Of a DNA stretch of 50,527 bases, positions 26,218 to 34,235 are shown in pieces; positions within the stretch are counted from its first letter, which is position 1, and each line of letters opens with the position of its first letter. Origin of the DNA: Lacrimispora amygdalina (GTDB lineage: Bacteria > Bacillota > Clostridia > Lachnospirales > Lachnospiraceae); NCBI RefSeq assembly GCF_003432035.1, contig NZ_QOHO01000021.1, positions 1-50,527 of the forward strand, written 5' to 3'. Under the pieces are notes generated by a model, which did no database searches, was not told the DNA's origin, and worked only from the letters and a program-made list of their open reading frames with translations. The translations under genes and the position numbers were made by a program.

Positions 26218-26799
26218 TTAATTACTGTCCCGTTCATCAGTAAAGACTGATTTTATGACCTGTACTGCAATAGGTTTCCACGCTTCGGCCTCCTCAAATT
26301 TGCAGTTGAAGATTCCGTGCAGCAGCTTGCCCTTTATATTGGTGAAATAAAACAGGTTATACAATTGGGCGTCAAGGCCGTAGTTTTTAAAATCGAACCA
26401 GGCTGCCACTGTGTCTTTCAGGTCCTCTTCTTTTTTTTCAATGAAAAGGTTAGCTGGCTGGATCTTCTTGATAAGGCCCCGGAAGCGGTCACGGGCTTCT
26501 TTTATTTGTGATGTATTCACCTGCTCATCGAACAGGCTGAAGGTGAAGTTCACATCTCCGCCTGCATTGGAGTATATGAGCTGCGGCCGCTGCTCGGACG
26601 GATACTTTATTTTTGCAATCTCTTCCGGCATGATTTTAAAAGGAACCGGCAATAGAATGCTCATTTCTCCATCGAATAACTTTCGTCGCTCGAACGACAA
26701 CAACCCTTCTTTAATGTAGACACCTTTCTCAAGGCTTGTGTGTTCTGCTTTTTTAGCTTGGTTACGCAAATTGATAATCTTCTCGTCCATATATTCCAT
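26218..26799 (-). CDS. DUF1795/DcrB-like protein, candidate Eag-type effector chaperone
   Basis: About 193 residues, cytoplasmic. After a short helical start it reads as a PsbP/DcrB-like fold: MSILLPVPFKIMPEEIAKIK, SNAGGDVNFTFSLFDEQV, AWFDFKNYGLDAQLYNLFYF and LLHGIFNCKFEEAEAWKPIA. The 'mPvPf.....' strand and the aromatic-rich beta sheet are typical of DUF1795 proteins, the group of the EagT/EagR chaperones that hold prePAAR membrane helices of T6SS effectors. Both effectors of this locus carry hydrophobic segments that would need such a chaperone. The ATG at 26799 follows GGGAGGG. The family resemblance is moderate and its partner is not shown by sequence. Confidence 0.6.
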   Translation of the reverse strand: MEYMDEKIINLRNQAKKAEHTSLEKGVYIKEGLLSFERRKLFDGEMSILLPVPFKIMPEEIAKIKYPSEQRPQLIYSNAGGDVNFTFSLFDEQVNTSQIKEARDRFRGLIKKIQPANLFIEKKEEDLKDTVAAWFDFKNYGLDAQLYNLFYFTNIKGKLLHGIFNCKFEEAEAWKPIAVQVIKSVFTDERDSN

Positions 26800-26813
26800 A
26801 TGGGTCCCTCCCT

Positions 26814-27506
26814 TCAAAACACTATGATTTCATCCGGTACCATGGTTTCGTCTATGCCAATAATGCCAAAATGTTTATCCCAGAACAGATGAACGGTATA
26901 CTCAAACGGTATGAATGCATCACATAGGTATTCCACCTGCCGGCGAAGTTTAAGTGTTTCTTTCTTTCCAATATAAATCAAAAGCTCCAGCTTCTTATCC
27001 GTATTCAGATATACGATGGATCTCGGATAAAGTGCTTTTATCACTGCCCGAAGATAAATCAGGGATGAACCCGCCTGATACTGCGCAACCAAATAGGCCG
27101 AAAAATATTTTGAATGTTGCCTGTCATCGGAATCAAACAATTCCTTGTGCCGGGTCCCGAACTTTCCGTCATAAAAATCCCTTTTAAAAAATTGCTGATA
27201 ATATTCCCACCGGCAAAATCCCTGCCGTAAATCCAGCAGTGCCAGGTAATGCATCAGTACATCAAACAAAGCTTCCTTAAGTTCTGCGTCGTCTTCATAT
27301 TCTGTATCCAATAAGGATTTGAAGATGATGTTGAACCGGTACATTGCATTCACTTCAACAATAGGGTCGGCCAACTCCCTCTGGTTGATATCAGAAAAGG
27401 CGACTTCTGTATAAGGGGTTACCGGCCGGGCCGGGTAAAAGATGATGTCCTCAAATGACACTCCCTGCTTCTGCGCTTTTAAGGCTACGTCCCAGATATA
27501 ATTCAT
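26814..27506 (-). CDS. Putative baseplate wedge protein (gpI/TssG-like)
   Basis: About 230 residues. It starts MNYIWDVALKAQKQGVSFED and ends with a beta hairpin and wedge-like tail: YLCDAFIPFEYTVHLFWDKH followed by FGIIGIDETMVPDEI. The last 60 residues (a helix 'lr..ve.l.dafiPfe...') recall phage gpI and TssG-like wedge proteins. The start forms an ATGA overlap with the previous stop and has GGGGGTG before it. Its position between the signalling genes and the VgrG block fits a structural part that docks the spike. There is no clear sequence match, so this rests on pattern and context. Confidence 0.45.
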   Translation of the reverse strand: MNYIWDVALKAQKQGVSFEDIIFYPARPVTPYTEVAFSDINQRELADPIVEVNAMYRFNIIFKSLLDTEYEDDAELKEALFDVLMHYLALLDLRQGFCRWEYYQQFFKRDFYDGKFGTRHKELFDSDDRQHSKYFSAYLVAQYQAGSSLIYLRAVIKALYPRSIVYLNTDKKLELLIYIGKKETLKLRRQVEYLCDAFIPFEYTVHLFWDKHFGIIGIDETMVPDEIIVF

Positions 27507-28462
27507 ACAAGCACCCCCACACATCGGTATTCCGGATAGATATACTGTACCTGTGAAACAAGGAAACTCATGGTGTCCCGGATCAGGAAATCCTTTTGCC
27601 CTAACGACTTAAACCGTAGGATCATCGTCTTTTGGTCTCCGTCTTCCCGGATTTCATCCATGATAAATGGATTCATGTCATAGGTTTCACCAAGTACAGG
27701 AGTTTTGGCAATGTGAAGGGAGTTAAACTCCAAACAGGCGCCAGCTTCAAAAGAATTGAGGATTCGCATTAACTCCAGTTTTGTTCTGATGACGGTTCCA
27801 TAATGCAAGGCCATACGTCCGGCAAAACTGTCCGTCTGCTTGTTGGAGAGTAACTCATAATGATAGTGGTCGGTAATCGTATCCTTACGTTGGATGATTC
27901 TTGTTACGTTCCACTGGACTTCTTTCTCCTGGGAAGAAACCGCGACCAGAAAGTCTCCCTCCTGCCGGGTCGTCACGATGCTTGAACTGTCATAATCCAC
28001 TAGATATCCGTGTTCCATCCCCACCTTGGATAAGTCAAACCGGTATTCAAAGTTCACTTTATCTCCTGCCGGAACCGGAAAATCATCGCTCTCCACAAGC
28101 ATTTTCTCTATATTCCAAACCGGTATCTGATCCAGGCAGATATACTTTTCATATTCCTTGTAGGCAATATTTATTTTAGTAACCATATTTTCGGGCAGAG
28201 GGCTGTCCTGAGCGATTCCCACCAAATACACATCGAAAAATTTCAATAAATAGGAACAATTTACGGTAACCCAGGGAATGTGGTTGGCACAAAACAAACG
28301 ATACAACTGGGATATGTTATCTACATATCTTTTGGCAGTAGACAGCTGGAAGGTTGCAGGTATCTCTCCCTGCTCCGTACTAAGGGTACCATGAAAAATC
28401 CGCTTTGATTCTTCAAGCTGTTTGCACTGTAAATAGTCGGCTTCAAGAAAGACTGTGGACAT
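27503..28462 (-). CDS. Downstream part of a possible frameshifted gene, or separate injection-system gene
   Basis: About 319 residues if translation starts at the ATG at 28462, which has GGAAGG six bases upstream and overlaps the previous stop by 20 bases. It contains RYVDNISQLYRLFCANHIPW, then YLLKFFDVYLVGIAQD, a mixed alpha/beta centre (FEYRFDLSKVGMEHGYLVDY), and ends FLIRDTMSFLVSQVQYIYPE. No known domain is recognised. The same frame is open upstream to 28684, and the region between (MQEEDLQQSAHLMGQIQEEL) looks like a real helix with GC-rich third positions. This part may therefore be the C-terminal two thirds of one longer protein with the 304-residue frame, separated by a one-base shift near 28632. 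Confidence 0.55.
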   Translation of the reverse strand: MSTVFLEADYLQCKQLEESKRIFHGTLSTEQGEIPATFQLSTAKRYVDNISQLYRLFCANHIPWVTVNCSYLLKFFDVYLVGIAQDSPLPENMVTKINIAYKEYEKYICLDQIPVWNIEKMLVESDDFPVPAGDKVNFEYRFDLSKVGMEHGYLVDYDSSSIVTTRQEGDFLVAVSSQEKEVQWNVTRIIQRKDTITDHYHYELLSNKQTDSFAGRMALHYGTVIRTKLELMRILNSFEAGACLEFNSLHIAKTPVLGETYDMNPFIMDEIREDGDQKTMILRFKSLGQKDFLIRDTMSFLVSQVQYIYPEYRCVGVLV

Positions 28463-29357
28463 ATGGCACCTTCCGGAACTTGAAAGCTCCTCTTGTATCT
28501 GTCCCATTAAATGAGCTGACTGCTGAAGATCCTCTTCCTGCATCGGTTTTAAAAACAAATGGCTGCCGTCCATTTGAGCCCGGTCCATCACGGTGGAATA
28601 GACGGTGTATTGATTTCCCAATGTTACTGTAAAACATATGATCAATGTACAGACCCGCGGCCGTATTGGAGGTTCCAAAATCAACGGCCAGAGGAACAGG
28701 GGATTCCACAGGATTCCGTACAGAAAAATCCATCAATGGCACACTGTACAGCTGAATCTCCGGCGGCAGCACACCCGTGCTTTCGGTATACAAGCCCCAT
28801 ATCACATCGGATAAGTTCCGCGGGAACAGGTACATGCGGTAATCCCGCACGGTTGCTTCCCGGCAAACCAGATGACTGCTGCGGGTAATATACAACTTAT
28901 TGACTCCGGGAAAGGATTCAATGTTCAATATGGCGCATATATTCTCCTCTTTATCCAATATGACGGCATTCACACCATCCAGGTCACCAATGTAATCTAT
29001 GGCATACCCGTCAAACAGGTTGGTATCCAAATTTTTATATACCGTCAATTTACCGGGAATCGAAATTTGATTGGGCAGGAATATCTTTTTTGACTCTCGC
29101 AGTGCGGTCTCTAAACGTTGAAAACCGCTTGTATGATGACTTTTAATCAGGCGTGGGGTACGGCTGCCGCGGAACCGAAGGATGAGATGGATCAATTCCT
29201 CCCGGTCCATGCGGTCCACAGCGGCATGAATAATGGTCTCCCGTTCACAAATATCCCGGAGCTGAAACAGTGTCATTCGATTTAACTCTTCCTTCCGGTA
29301 GAGCATACGCCGCACGGGTTCTTTTCCTTGTTTAAATGTATAAGATAGCTGTTTCAT
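28443..29357 (-). CDS. Injection-locus protein with actin/Hsp70-like phosphate-1 motif; frame break at its end
   Basis: 304 residues. GGAGG precedes the start. The N-terminal 60 residues contain a SAP-like helix pair (MTLFQLRDICERE; MDREELIHLILRFRGSR). A middle mixed domain follows (GYAIDYIGDLDGVNAVILDK). Then VDFGTSNTAAGLYIDH (about 226-241) matches the phosphate-1 loop of the actin/Hsp70 ATPase fold. The last 60 residues after that loop look unlike protein (many Arg, Ser and Gly; third-base GC about 34%), while the frame shifted by one base looks genuine (about 52%). Removing one T from the run TTTT just after the loop would join it smoothly to the downstream frame as one protein of about 618 residues. 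Either a frameshift (mutation, slippage or sequencing error) or two coupled genes is possible. Confidence 0.6.
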   Translation of the reverse strand: MKQLSYTFKQGKEPVRRMLYRKEELNRMTLFQLRDICERETIIHAAVDRMDREELIHLILRFRGSRTPRLIKSHHTSGFQRLETALRESKKIFLPNQISIPGKLTVYKNLDTNLFDGYAIDYIGDLDGVNAVILDKEENICAILNIESFPGVNKLYITRSSHLVCREATVRDYRMYLFPRNLSDVIWGLYTESTGVLPPEIQLYSVPLMDFSVRNPVESPVPLAVDFGTSNTAAGLYIDHMFYSNIGKSIHRLFHRDGPGSNGRQPFVFKTDAGRGSSAVSSFNGTDTRGAFKFRKVPYVHSLS

Positions 29358-29429
29358 GCTTTCGCCTCCAAAATATCTTTTATCCTCAAGTCATTAGCAA
29401 AGGAATTACTGTCATCTGGCATCCTTACT

Positions 29430-31247
29430 TTACGGATTACTCTCCGGACTGTTTTCTGTGGTGTTATCCATATTTTTCGAAGTATCTTCCGAATTGCTTC
29501 CTGTCAGGTATCCATCCACGATTTCTATTTTCGTCTGTGTTTTTTCCAGCTTACTTTCTTCCTTCACGTCCGCATAGATCTCACGGGCAAGCAGGTACTG
29601 CTTTTTGGCATCCGCATATTTCTTCTGGGTCAGCAAGTGCTCCCCTTCTTCAATATACTGATTAGCCCTTGCAAGCCGCTCCTCGTTTTCTCTCTGCCGT
29701 TCCTCTGCCAGCGCCAGCTTTTTATCAATGGAATCCACAATCTTCTCATTCCCCAGTTCGGAGTATTTCTCTTTCGCCATGGTGTAATACAGGCGGGCCC
29801 CTACGATATCTCCCTCTTTTAATGCGTTGTCACCCTGGATTATGAAGTCAGCGGCTGCGATCTCATTTTGAGTTCGTTCCTTACCCGCTTCTTTTTCCTG
29901 TTCTGCTTCTTTCTCCATTTTTGAATATAAATCATCCAGCGCGTTGTTAGCTTTTTCCCTTCCATCTAAGTCATAGTTCTGGGTAGCGAGCATGCGTGCC
30001 TCAAGATATTTTTCCTCTGCCAATGCGTAATTTCCCTGATCTGCCAGTTGGTCCCCGAGGCTCAGCATATCAAAGACATTGATATATTTCTTGGTCACCT
30101 CCAGTTTGTCGGCAATGTATCGCTCTGCCAGATTATCGGAAAATCTGGAGCGGTCGTGGGCGTGAACATATCCTTTTAAGGCTTCCTCATACGCTTCTTT
30201 TATCAACATTTCATCGCTTTCAATGACTGCATCCGTCAACTTCTGATATTCGGCAATTTCATCCCTGCGAGAGATATCCTTGACTTTAACTGCCAGGTCA
30301 TAGGCTTTGCGCAACTCTTCCTTTGCTCTTGGGAAATTACTATCCTGTATATACTCAATACCGCTTAAATAATATAAATCCATATTTCTTTTGTTCTCCT
30401 GCCAAATCCTGTGCCGGATAAACAGAGTGATTCCTAATATAAGAAGGATAAGCAATACAGGAATTGCGATTTTCAGCACTGTCTTAATTTTTTTTCCTTT
30501 GTTGGGATCCACATAAGTTTTATTAACGAATATAGCCGCAAAAGTATAATTGTCGATTTCCTCCGGATGCGCATCTAATATCAGGCGTTCTACATACCCG
30601 ACGCTTTCTTCCGGTTCCCTGCCTGCCTCTTCAAACACGGCCTGCAAATCATAGCTATCGATATTTTCCCATATCCCCCTGGTGAACAAGACAATAATAT
30701 CGCCGTCACGCAGCTTGGTTTTCTTAGAAACATCCGGTACCAGATTTTCTTCCTGGCCTAAATACCGCGTGAGGTTTCCACGTTCTTCGTGCTTGGCTAT
30801 TTTATCCTTTGGCAGTTCGTCCTCTTCCATCAGGGACCAGCTTAGCGAGTGGTCCCTGCTTTCTAAAAGAAGCTGTCCGCCGCGATAAAGATGGAACCGG
30901 GTATTGCCCACATAGCCAAAGCGCATTGTCGTGTAGTCGGTCACCACCACGGTGATAGAAGCTTTCATACTAAGCTGCTTATGGTTAATTTTCAGCCTTT
31001 TGTGTGCTGCCATAAGATACCTTCTGACTGAACCTCTAGTCATAGATGGATGCCCATTAAAAGCAACGGCAACCGCTTCTGCCGCTATCCGGGCACTTTG
31101 ACTCTCATCCCCCGTTTCAATGCCATCTACCAGGATATAACAGGCCAGTTTGTCCTGTTCTATAAAGGCGAAGTAGTCGTTGTTATGTAGCCTGGTTCCT
31201 TCATGGCTTATATAAGCGGTCTTAAATTCTGAATTATCTCTTCTCAT
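29430..31247 (-). CDS. Membrane-anchored PP2C-like protein with TPR-type tail
   Basis: 605 residues. The first 240 are a PP2C/SpoIIE-like phosphatase fold: LHNNDYFAF, CYILVDGIETG (Asp41 retained), GYVGNTRFHLYRGGQ and a late DNYTF. The usual TDG metal-binding motif reads TRG in VLFTRGIWENI, and GDSR reads GNTR, so catalysis may be lost. A single membrane helix (VLKIAIPVLLILLILGITLF, about 268-287) follows. An external helical repeat region then runs to the end, with TPR-like units such as GDQLADQGNYALAEEKYLEA and GDNALKEGDIVGARLYYTMA. The Asn/Ser-rich tail looks disordered. It is probably a sensor or signalling protein for assembly, acting with FHA proteins encoded alongside. No kinase gene is present in the window. 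Confidence 0.75.
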   Translation of the reverse strand: MRRDNSEFKTAYISHEGTRLHNNDYFAFIEQDKLACYILVDGIETGDESQSARIAAEAVAVAFNGHPSMTRGSVRRYLMAAHKRLKINHKQLSMKASITVVVTDYTTMRFGYVGNTRFHLYRGGQLLLESRDHSLSWSLMEEDELPKDKIAKHEERGNLTRYLGQEENLVPDVSKKTKLRDGDIIVLFTRGIWENIDSYDLQAVFEEAGREPEESVGYVERLILDAHPEEIDNYTFAAIFVNKTYVDPNKGKKIKTVLKIAIPVLLILLILGITLFIRHRIWQENKRNMDLYYLSGIEYIQDSNFPRAKEELRKAYDLAVKVKDISRRDEIAEYQKLTDAVIESDEMLIKEAYEEALKGYVHAHDRSRFSDNLAERYIADKLEVTKKYINVFDMLSLGDQLADQGNYALAEEKYLEARMLATQNYDLDGREKANNALDDLYSKMEKEAEQEKEAGKERTQNEIAAADFIIQGDNALKEGDIVGARLYYTMAKEKYSELGNEKIVDSIDKKLALAEERQRENEERLARANQYIEEGEHLLTQKKYADAKKQYLLAREIYADVKEESKLEKTQTKIEIVDGYLTGSNSEDTSKNMDNTTENSPESNP

Positions 31248-31258
31248 TCGGTATACTC

Positions 31259-32077
31259 CTAGATCCGGTTCACTTGTGAGATGATAAGGGAAGCATTACC
31301 CTGCTCGGGATGATTGTTATTTTCCAGTTCCTCCATCACCTGACAGGCCTTTTGCGCACTGTTTTTTCTTGTTTGCAGAATCTTCTCCATCTGCCCGGCT
31401 GAAAAGAATTCATACACCCCATCCGTCATCATGACAATACTGTCTCCTCTTTTGAGGGAAACAGGAACATCATAAATCTCAACATCTTGGAACCCATCGT
31501 GTCCCACAAAACTATACAACCGCTTTTCCTTCAAAGCGGCCAGCGCCTCCATCCGGGATATTTGTCCCTTGCGGAAGGCATTTTTCGCCAATACGTCAAT
31601 GGTGTGGCCTTCACTTAAGGGAATCAGCTCTCCATGCCTATACACGGATATTCTGCAATTCCCGACGGATGCGTAATACAAAAAACCTTCTTTAACCACT
31701 GCACATAAAACGCTGGCGCCGGCCGTACTATCCGTAATACGCTTTAAAATCGCCTGATTTGCACTATGAAGTGCCTGCCGGAAAAAGAAGGCCGGATTTT
31801 TTGTCGCGCCGGTTATCTCGAACATCCGAACAATGGTATTTATGGCTTCCTGTGCTGCAATCTTTCCTTTACCGCTCCGCCCGATACCACCAGCAATCAC
31901 ATATAAGGTTTGATTTTCATAATTTGCCCAGTCGTATGCATCTGCGTTCACCTGCTGATTTCCCACCGTCCCTGCATAGCCCGCGTCCAGTTTTGGGATA
32001 CTGTTTAGACTGCCAAGGGAAATTCGAACAATCAGAAGCGCCGTCAAGATACAACTGCTAAGGATGATGTAGGGCAT
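31259..32077 (-). CDS. PP2C-like protein, metal-ligand Asp replaced
   Basis: 272 residues. An N-terminal membrane helix (IILSSCILTALLIVRISLGS) is followed by a PP2C domain: VNADAYDW, YVIAGGIGRSGKG, YYASVGNCRISVYRHGE, MMTDGVYEFFS and a final NASLIISQV. The canonical 'vaDGmGG' reads AGGIGR, so the bridging metal Asp is Gly63, while the later TDG motif is kept. The neighbour shows the opposite defect. Together they look like two degenerate or jointly acting phosphatase domains. In standard T6SS loci a PP2C (PppA) opposes a kinase acting on an FHA protein, and two FHA proteins are encoded here, so it is likely part of a phospho-signalling checkpoint. Activity cannot be judged from sequence alone. 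Confidence 0.75.
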   Translation of the reverse strand: MPYIILSSCILTALLIVRISLGSLNSIPKLDAGYAGTVGNQQVNADAYDWANYENQTLYVIAGGIGRSGKGKIAAQEAINTIVRMFEITGATKNPAFFFRQALHSANQAILKRITDSTAGASVLCAVVKEGFLYYASVGNCRISVYRHGELIPLSEGHTIDVLAKNAFRKGQISRMEALAALKEKRLYSFVGHDGFQDVEIYDVPVSLKRGDSIVMMTDGVYEFFSAGQMEKILQTRKNSAQKACQVMEELENNNHPEQGNASLIISQVNRI

Positions 32078-32128
32078 CGTTTCTCCTCCTGTAAAATAAG
32101 ATCCCGCTTCCCTGCGGTAAACCGGCTG

Positions 32129-32656
32129 CTATCCCGTGGAGGATGCCAGATCAACCTCCTGGTCATCGGTCCACACGAAATTGTCACCGCAAAGGGGCCG
32201 GAAGATCAGTTTTGTTCGGCCGAGCTGAATGGCACTCATATCTGTCAGCAGGGTCGGGGTGTAAACGGCCGTTCCCCCCAGATAAGTAATACCGTTCGAA
32301 TCCCCAGGCAGCAGCATAAACCGACGCGTCTTGTTATCATAAGCAACAACTGCGTGATTTCGTCGGGAGATTTTGTCGTCTCCTAAGATCCGGATATCCA
32401 TATCATCCGACCTTCCAATAAAATTTTTACCCTCGTGGAGTACATAGCTTTGTCCCTGCCGGGGTCCTTCAAAGCATGCCAGCCAGCCGCATACCGGATC
32501 GATTTCCTCATACAGCAGTTTTGCTTCCAATTCATTTATAACTCCGCTGCCCAAGTTATCCGTTTCCTTTTCAACGACCATATGGCAGTAAGGGCAGATA
32601 TTGCCGTGCAGGCGTGACTCGAATAGATGTCCGTTTTTACAGCGTTTAAAACTCAT
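32129..32656 (-). CDS. Zinc-ribbon FHA-domain protein
   Basis: About 175 residues. The N-terminus is a small zinc ribbon: CKNGHLFESRLHGNICPYCH, with Cys-x(n)-CPYC spacing. After a linker, an FHA fold (about 65-160) has the motifs GKNFIGRSDDMDI, DDKISRRNHAVVAYD and the conserved Asn in SNGITYLGG. The Arg-Ser and Ser-Arg-Arg-Asn-His residues match the phosphothreonine site. The ATG at 32656 is chosen because AGGGAGGA is at proper spacing; the earlier ATG at 32662 is too close. FHA proteins bind phosphorylated partners, and in T6SS clusters (Fha1, TagH) they control firing. It lies in the signalling block between PP2C and FHA/DnaJ genes. Confidence 0.88.
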   Translation of the reverse strand: MSFKRCKNGHLFESRLHGNICPYCHMVVEKETDNLGSGVINELEAKLLYEEIDPVCGWLACFEGPRQGQSYVLHEGKNFIGRSDDMDIRILGDDKISRRNHAVVAYDNKTRRFMLLPGDSNGITYLGGTAVYTPTLLTDMSAIQLGRTKLIFRPLCGDNFVWTDDQEVDLASSTG

Positions 32657-32681
32657 CTTCATTCCTCCCTATCGTTCTTCA

Positions 32682-33233
32682 TTATTTCACTGATAATACT
32701 GTGCTATCAGCGATGTACAGCTCATCACCCGGTAATAGCTTGCAGGGAATGCCAACGGTCAGCAGTTGTTGCCGTTCTTTTCCCGGACGCCGGATACTTA
32801 CATCCCCCCGTAGAGAAACATTCTCAACGTACCAACCGGTATACGTATAATTCAATACCGCGTGCTGCGCTTCAATTGTCGCACTGTATTCCGTTTGGGA
32901 AAGGTCAATATCCGCCAGTATTTTATCCGTACTTTTTCCAATCAGAAGTGATGTCTGGCCTGCCAAATCCCAGAATTGGATTTCTCGTTGGTTATCCCCA
33001 AAAAGAACAAGTGCCGAAGCTTCCAACCTATTTAGAAAAGTTCCTTCACGGGTAACCAACCCAGCCTTTATCTCGATCATCACTACACAAAGGAAGATCA
33101 TCAGACAGACCGCTAAAAGTGGATATTGAACCTGAATATTATCAACTTCCCTATATATCAACACCATGCAGATAGCGGATACGATCAGAATCATGATATC
33201 CAGCAGGTATATGGCCGTTCTTTTCGCATTCAT
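32682..33233 (-). CDS. Membrane FHA-like protein
   Basis: 183 residues. Two membrane helices lie at the N-terminus (AIYLLDIMILIVSAICMVLI and LLAVCLMIFLCVVMIEI). The cytoplasmic C-terminal FHA-like fold has LLIGKSTDKILADIDLSQTE, TIEAQHAVLNYTYTGWYVEN and LLPGDELYIADSTV. The usual Gly-Arg-x-x reads IGKSTDK, so phosphopeptide binding may be altered. A purine-rich GGAGAAAAAAAT precedes the ATG. With the VWA, PP2C and second FHA proteins it gives the locus a membrane-linked signalling module. It could tether the complex to the membrane in place of a TssJLM complex, but that is inference. Confidence 0.8.
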   Translation of the reverse strand: MNAKRTAIYLLDIMILIVSAICMVLIYREVDNIQVQYPLLAVCLMIFLCVVMIEIKAGLVTREGTFLNRLEASALVLFGDNQREIQFWDLAGQTSLLIGKSTDKILADIDLSQTEYSATIEAQHAVLNYTYTGWYVENVSLRGDVSIRRPGKERQQLLTVGIPCKLLPGDELYIADSTVLSVK

Positions 33234-33252
33234 ATTTTTTTCTCCATGAACC

Positions 33253-33666
33253 TTATTTTTTTAAGCCCATAAACTGTTCAAACAGCGCAGTGGCATCCAA
33301 TGGATTCCCCTTGTTGTTGACATTCTCTTTTTCAGTGATATTCTCTTTCCTGAAATAATCATTAAACCCTCGCAATAGGTTTTCATAATCAATTTTTTTA
33401 TTCTGTGTAGAACGTTTGGTTTTGACTCCTGCCGGTGCCTCTTTCGTCTGCTGCGTTTTAAAAAGCACGGAATCATATTTTTTCCGCTTTTCCACATCGC
33501 CCAACGTCTCCCATGCTTCCCCAATTTCCTTGAATCGGGCTTCCGCAGAAGAATTCCCTTGATTAAGGTCCGGGTGGAACCGTTTGGCGAGCTTACGGTA
33601 TGCCTGTTTGATGGTTTCCGTCCCATCGTTTCTACGGACACCCAGGACTGCATAATAGTCTTTCAT
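33253..33666 (-). CDS. Short DnaJ-domain protein
   Basis: 137 residues: only the J domain (about 1-66) and a Lys-rich tail. The J domain has [32 protein letters not shown] with the essential HPD, and [20 protein letters not shown]. The Gly/Phe and zinc regions of full DnaJ are absent, so it is a specialised co-chaperone. GAGGTAG precedes the ATG. It probably recruits DnaK to a client made by the operon, such as the sheath or tube, or to the actin/Hsp70-like product encoded further down. It follows a strong intergenic hairpin, so its expression relative to the tube genes is likely lowered. Confidence 0.93.
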   Translation of the reverse strand: MKDYYAVLGVRRNDGTETIKQAYRKLAKRFHPDLNQGNSSAEARFKEIGEAWETLGDVEKRKKYDSVLFKTQQTKEAPAGVKTKRSTQNKKIDYENLLRGFNDYFRKENITEKENVNNKGNPLDATALFEQFMGLKK

Positions 33667-33684
33667 CAGCTACCTCATTTATGG

Positions 33685-33717
33685 AGGAGGGCGTGTCCCA
33701 GCCGGACACGCCCTCCT
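33685..33717. terminator. Strong intercistronic hairpin between tube and DnaJ genes
   Basis: AGGAGGGCGTGTCC (33685-33698) is followed by a 5-base loop and its exact complement (33704-33717). This is a GC-rich 14-base perfect stem without a T tract on either side. Without U residues it is more likely an RNA stabiliser or attenuator than a full terminator. It sits right after the tube genes and before the DnaJ gene, where it could raise tube and sheath message over that of the regulators. Confidence 0.6.
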
Positions 33718-33782
33718 ATGTGTTTCGCCAACGTGTAAGTCAGGCGTTGTCAGTGCATTCTGGAATGTGGTGTGGTGTAGGA

Positions 33783-34208
33783 TCAGCTTGCAAAACCGCC
33801 TTCAACCTGTATCTGGTCCAGCTTGTCTTTCTTTTGGCGGACCGTAAGTGTAAATTGCCCCACACCGGCTACATCCTTGAAATTTTCTTTATAATCAATC
33901 ACAAATGCATCTGGATATGTAATCTGCCGGACCACCTGCCCGGCCGCAATGGTAGTAACCGTGACCTTCTGGTAGGCATCTGCACTTTCTGCCGGAATCA
34001 ACGACCACTTTGCCGCTTTTAATGTGCTGTCGGCCAAATCCCCATCCGCAGCCGTACGAATTTTACCGGTAACAATAATGGTGGCGCCGGTATCCCTCGC
34101 GCGGGCATTGGAATCCTTCGGAATATCCGTGACAAATTTAACGGTTTCAACCGTTTCCTGCGTTAACTCAAATGCGTTTCTACCTTCTACCTTAACAATG
34201 TATGCCAT
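33783..34208 (-). CDS. Hcp-like tail-tube protein, copy 1
   Basis: 141 residues, beta-rich, no signal. Compared with its neighbour, conserved blocks are DSNARARDTGATIIVTGKI, KWSLIPAESADAYQKV, the aromatic 'ITYPDAFVIDYKENF' strand and VRQKKDKLDQIQVEGGF at the end. Small, stable beta-barrel proteins of this length beside a sheath gene are typical tube (Hcp/gp19) subunits, which stack as hexamers inside the sheath. AAAGGAG precedes the ATG. The call rests on length, composition, paralogy and context; a structure prediction would settle it. Close relatives are, from memory, often deposited under uninformative names. Confidence 0.6.
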   Translation of the reverse strand: MAYIVKVEGRNAFELTQETVETVKFVTDIPKDSNARARDTGATIIVTGKIRTAADGDLADSTLKAAKWSLIPAESADAYQKVTVTTIAAGQVVRQITYPDAFVIDYKENFKDVAGVGQFTLTVRQKKDKLDQIQVEGGFAS

Positions 34209-34235
34209 ATTAAACGCTCCTTTCTCAAAAATAGA

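Noticed and set aside
33261-33653. Overlapping 130-codon frame in the DnaJ gene
   Set aside because: Shifted frame; the J-domain frame with HPD is the real one.
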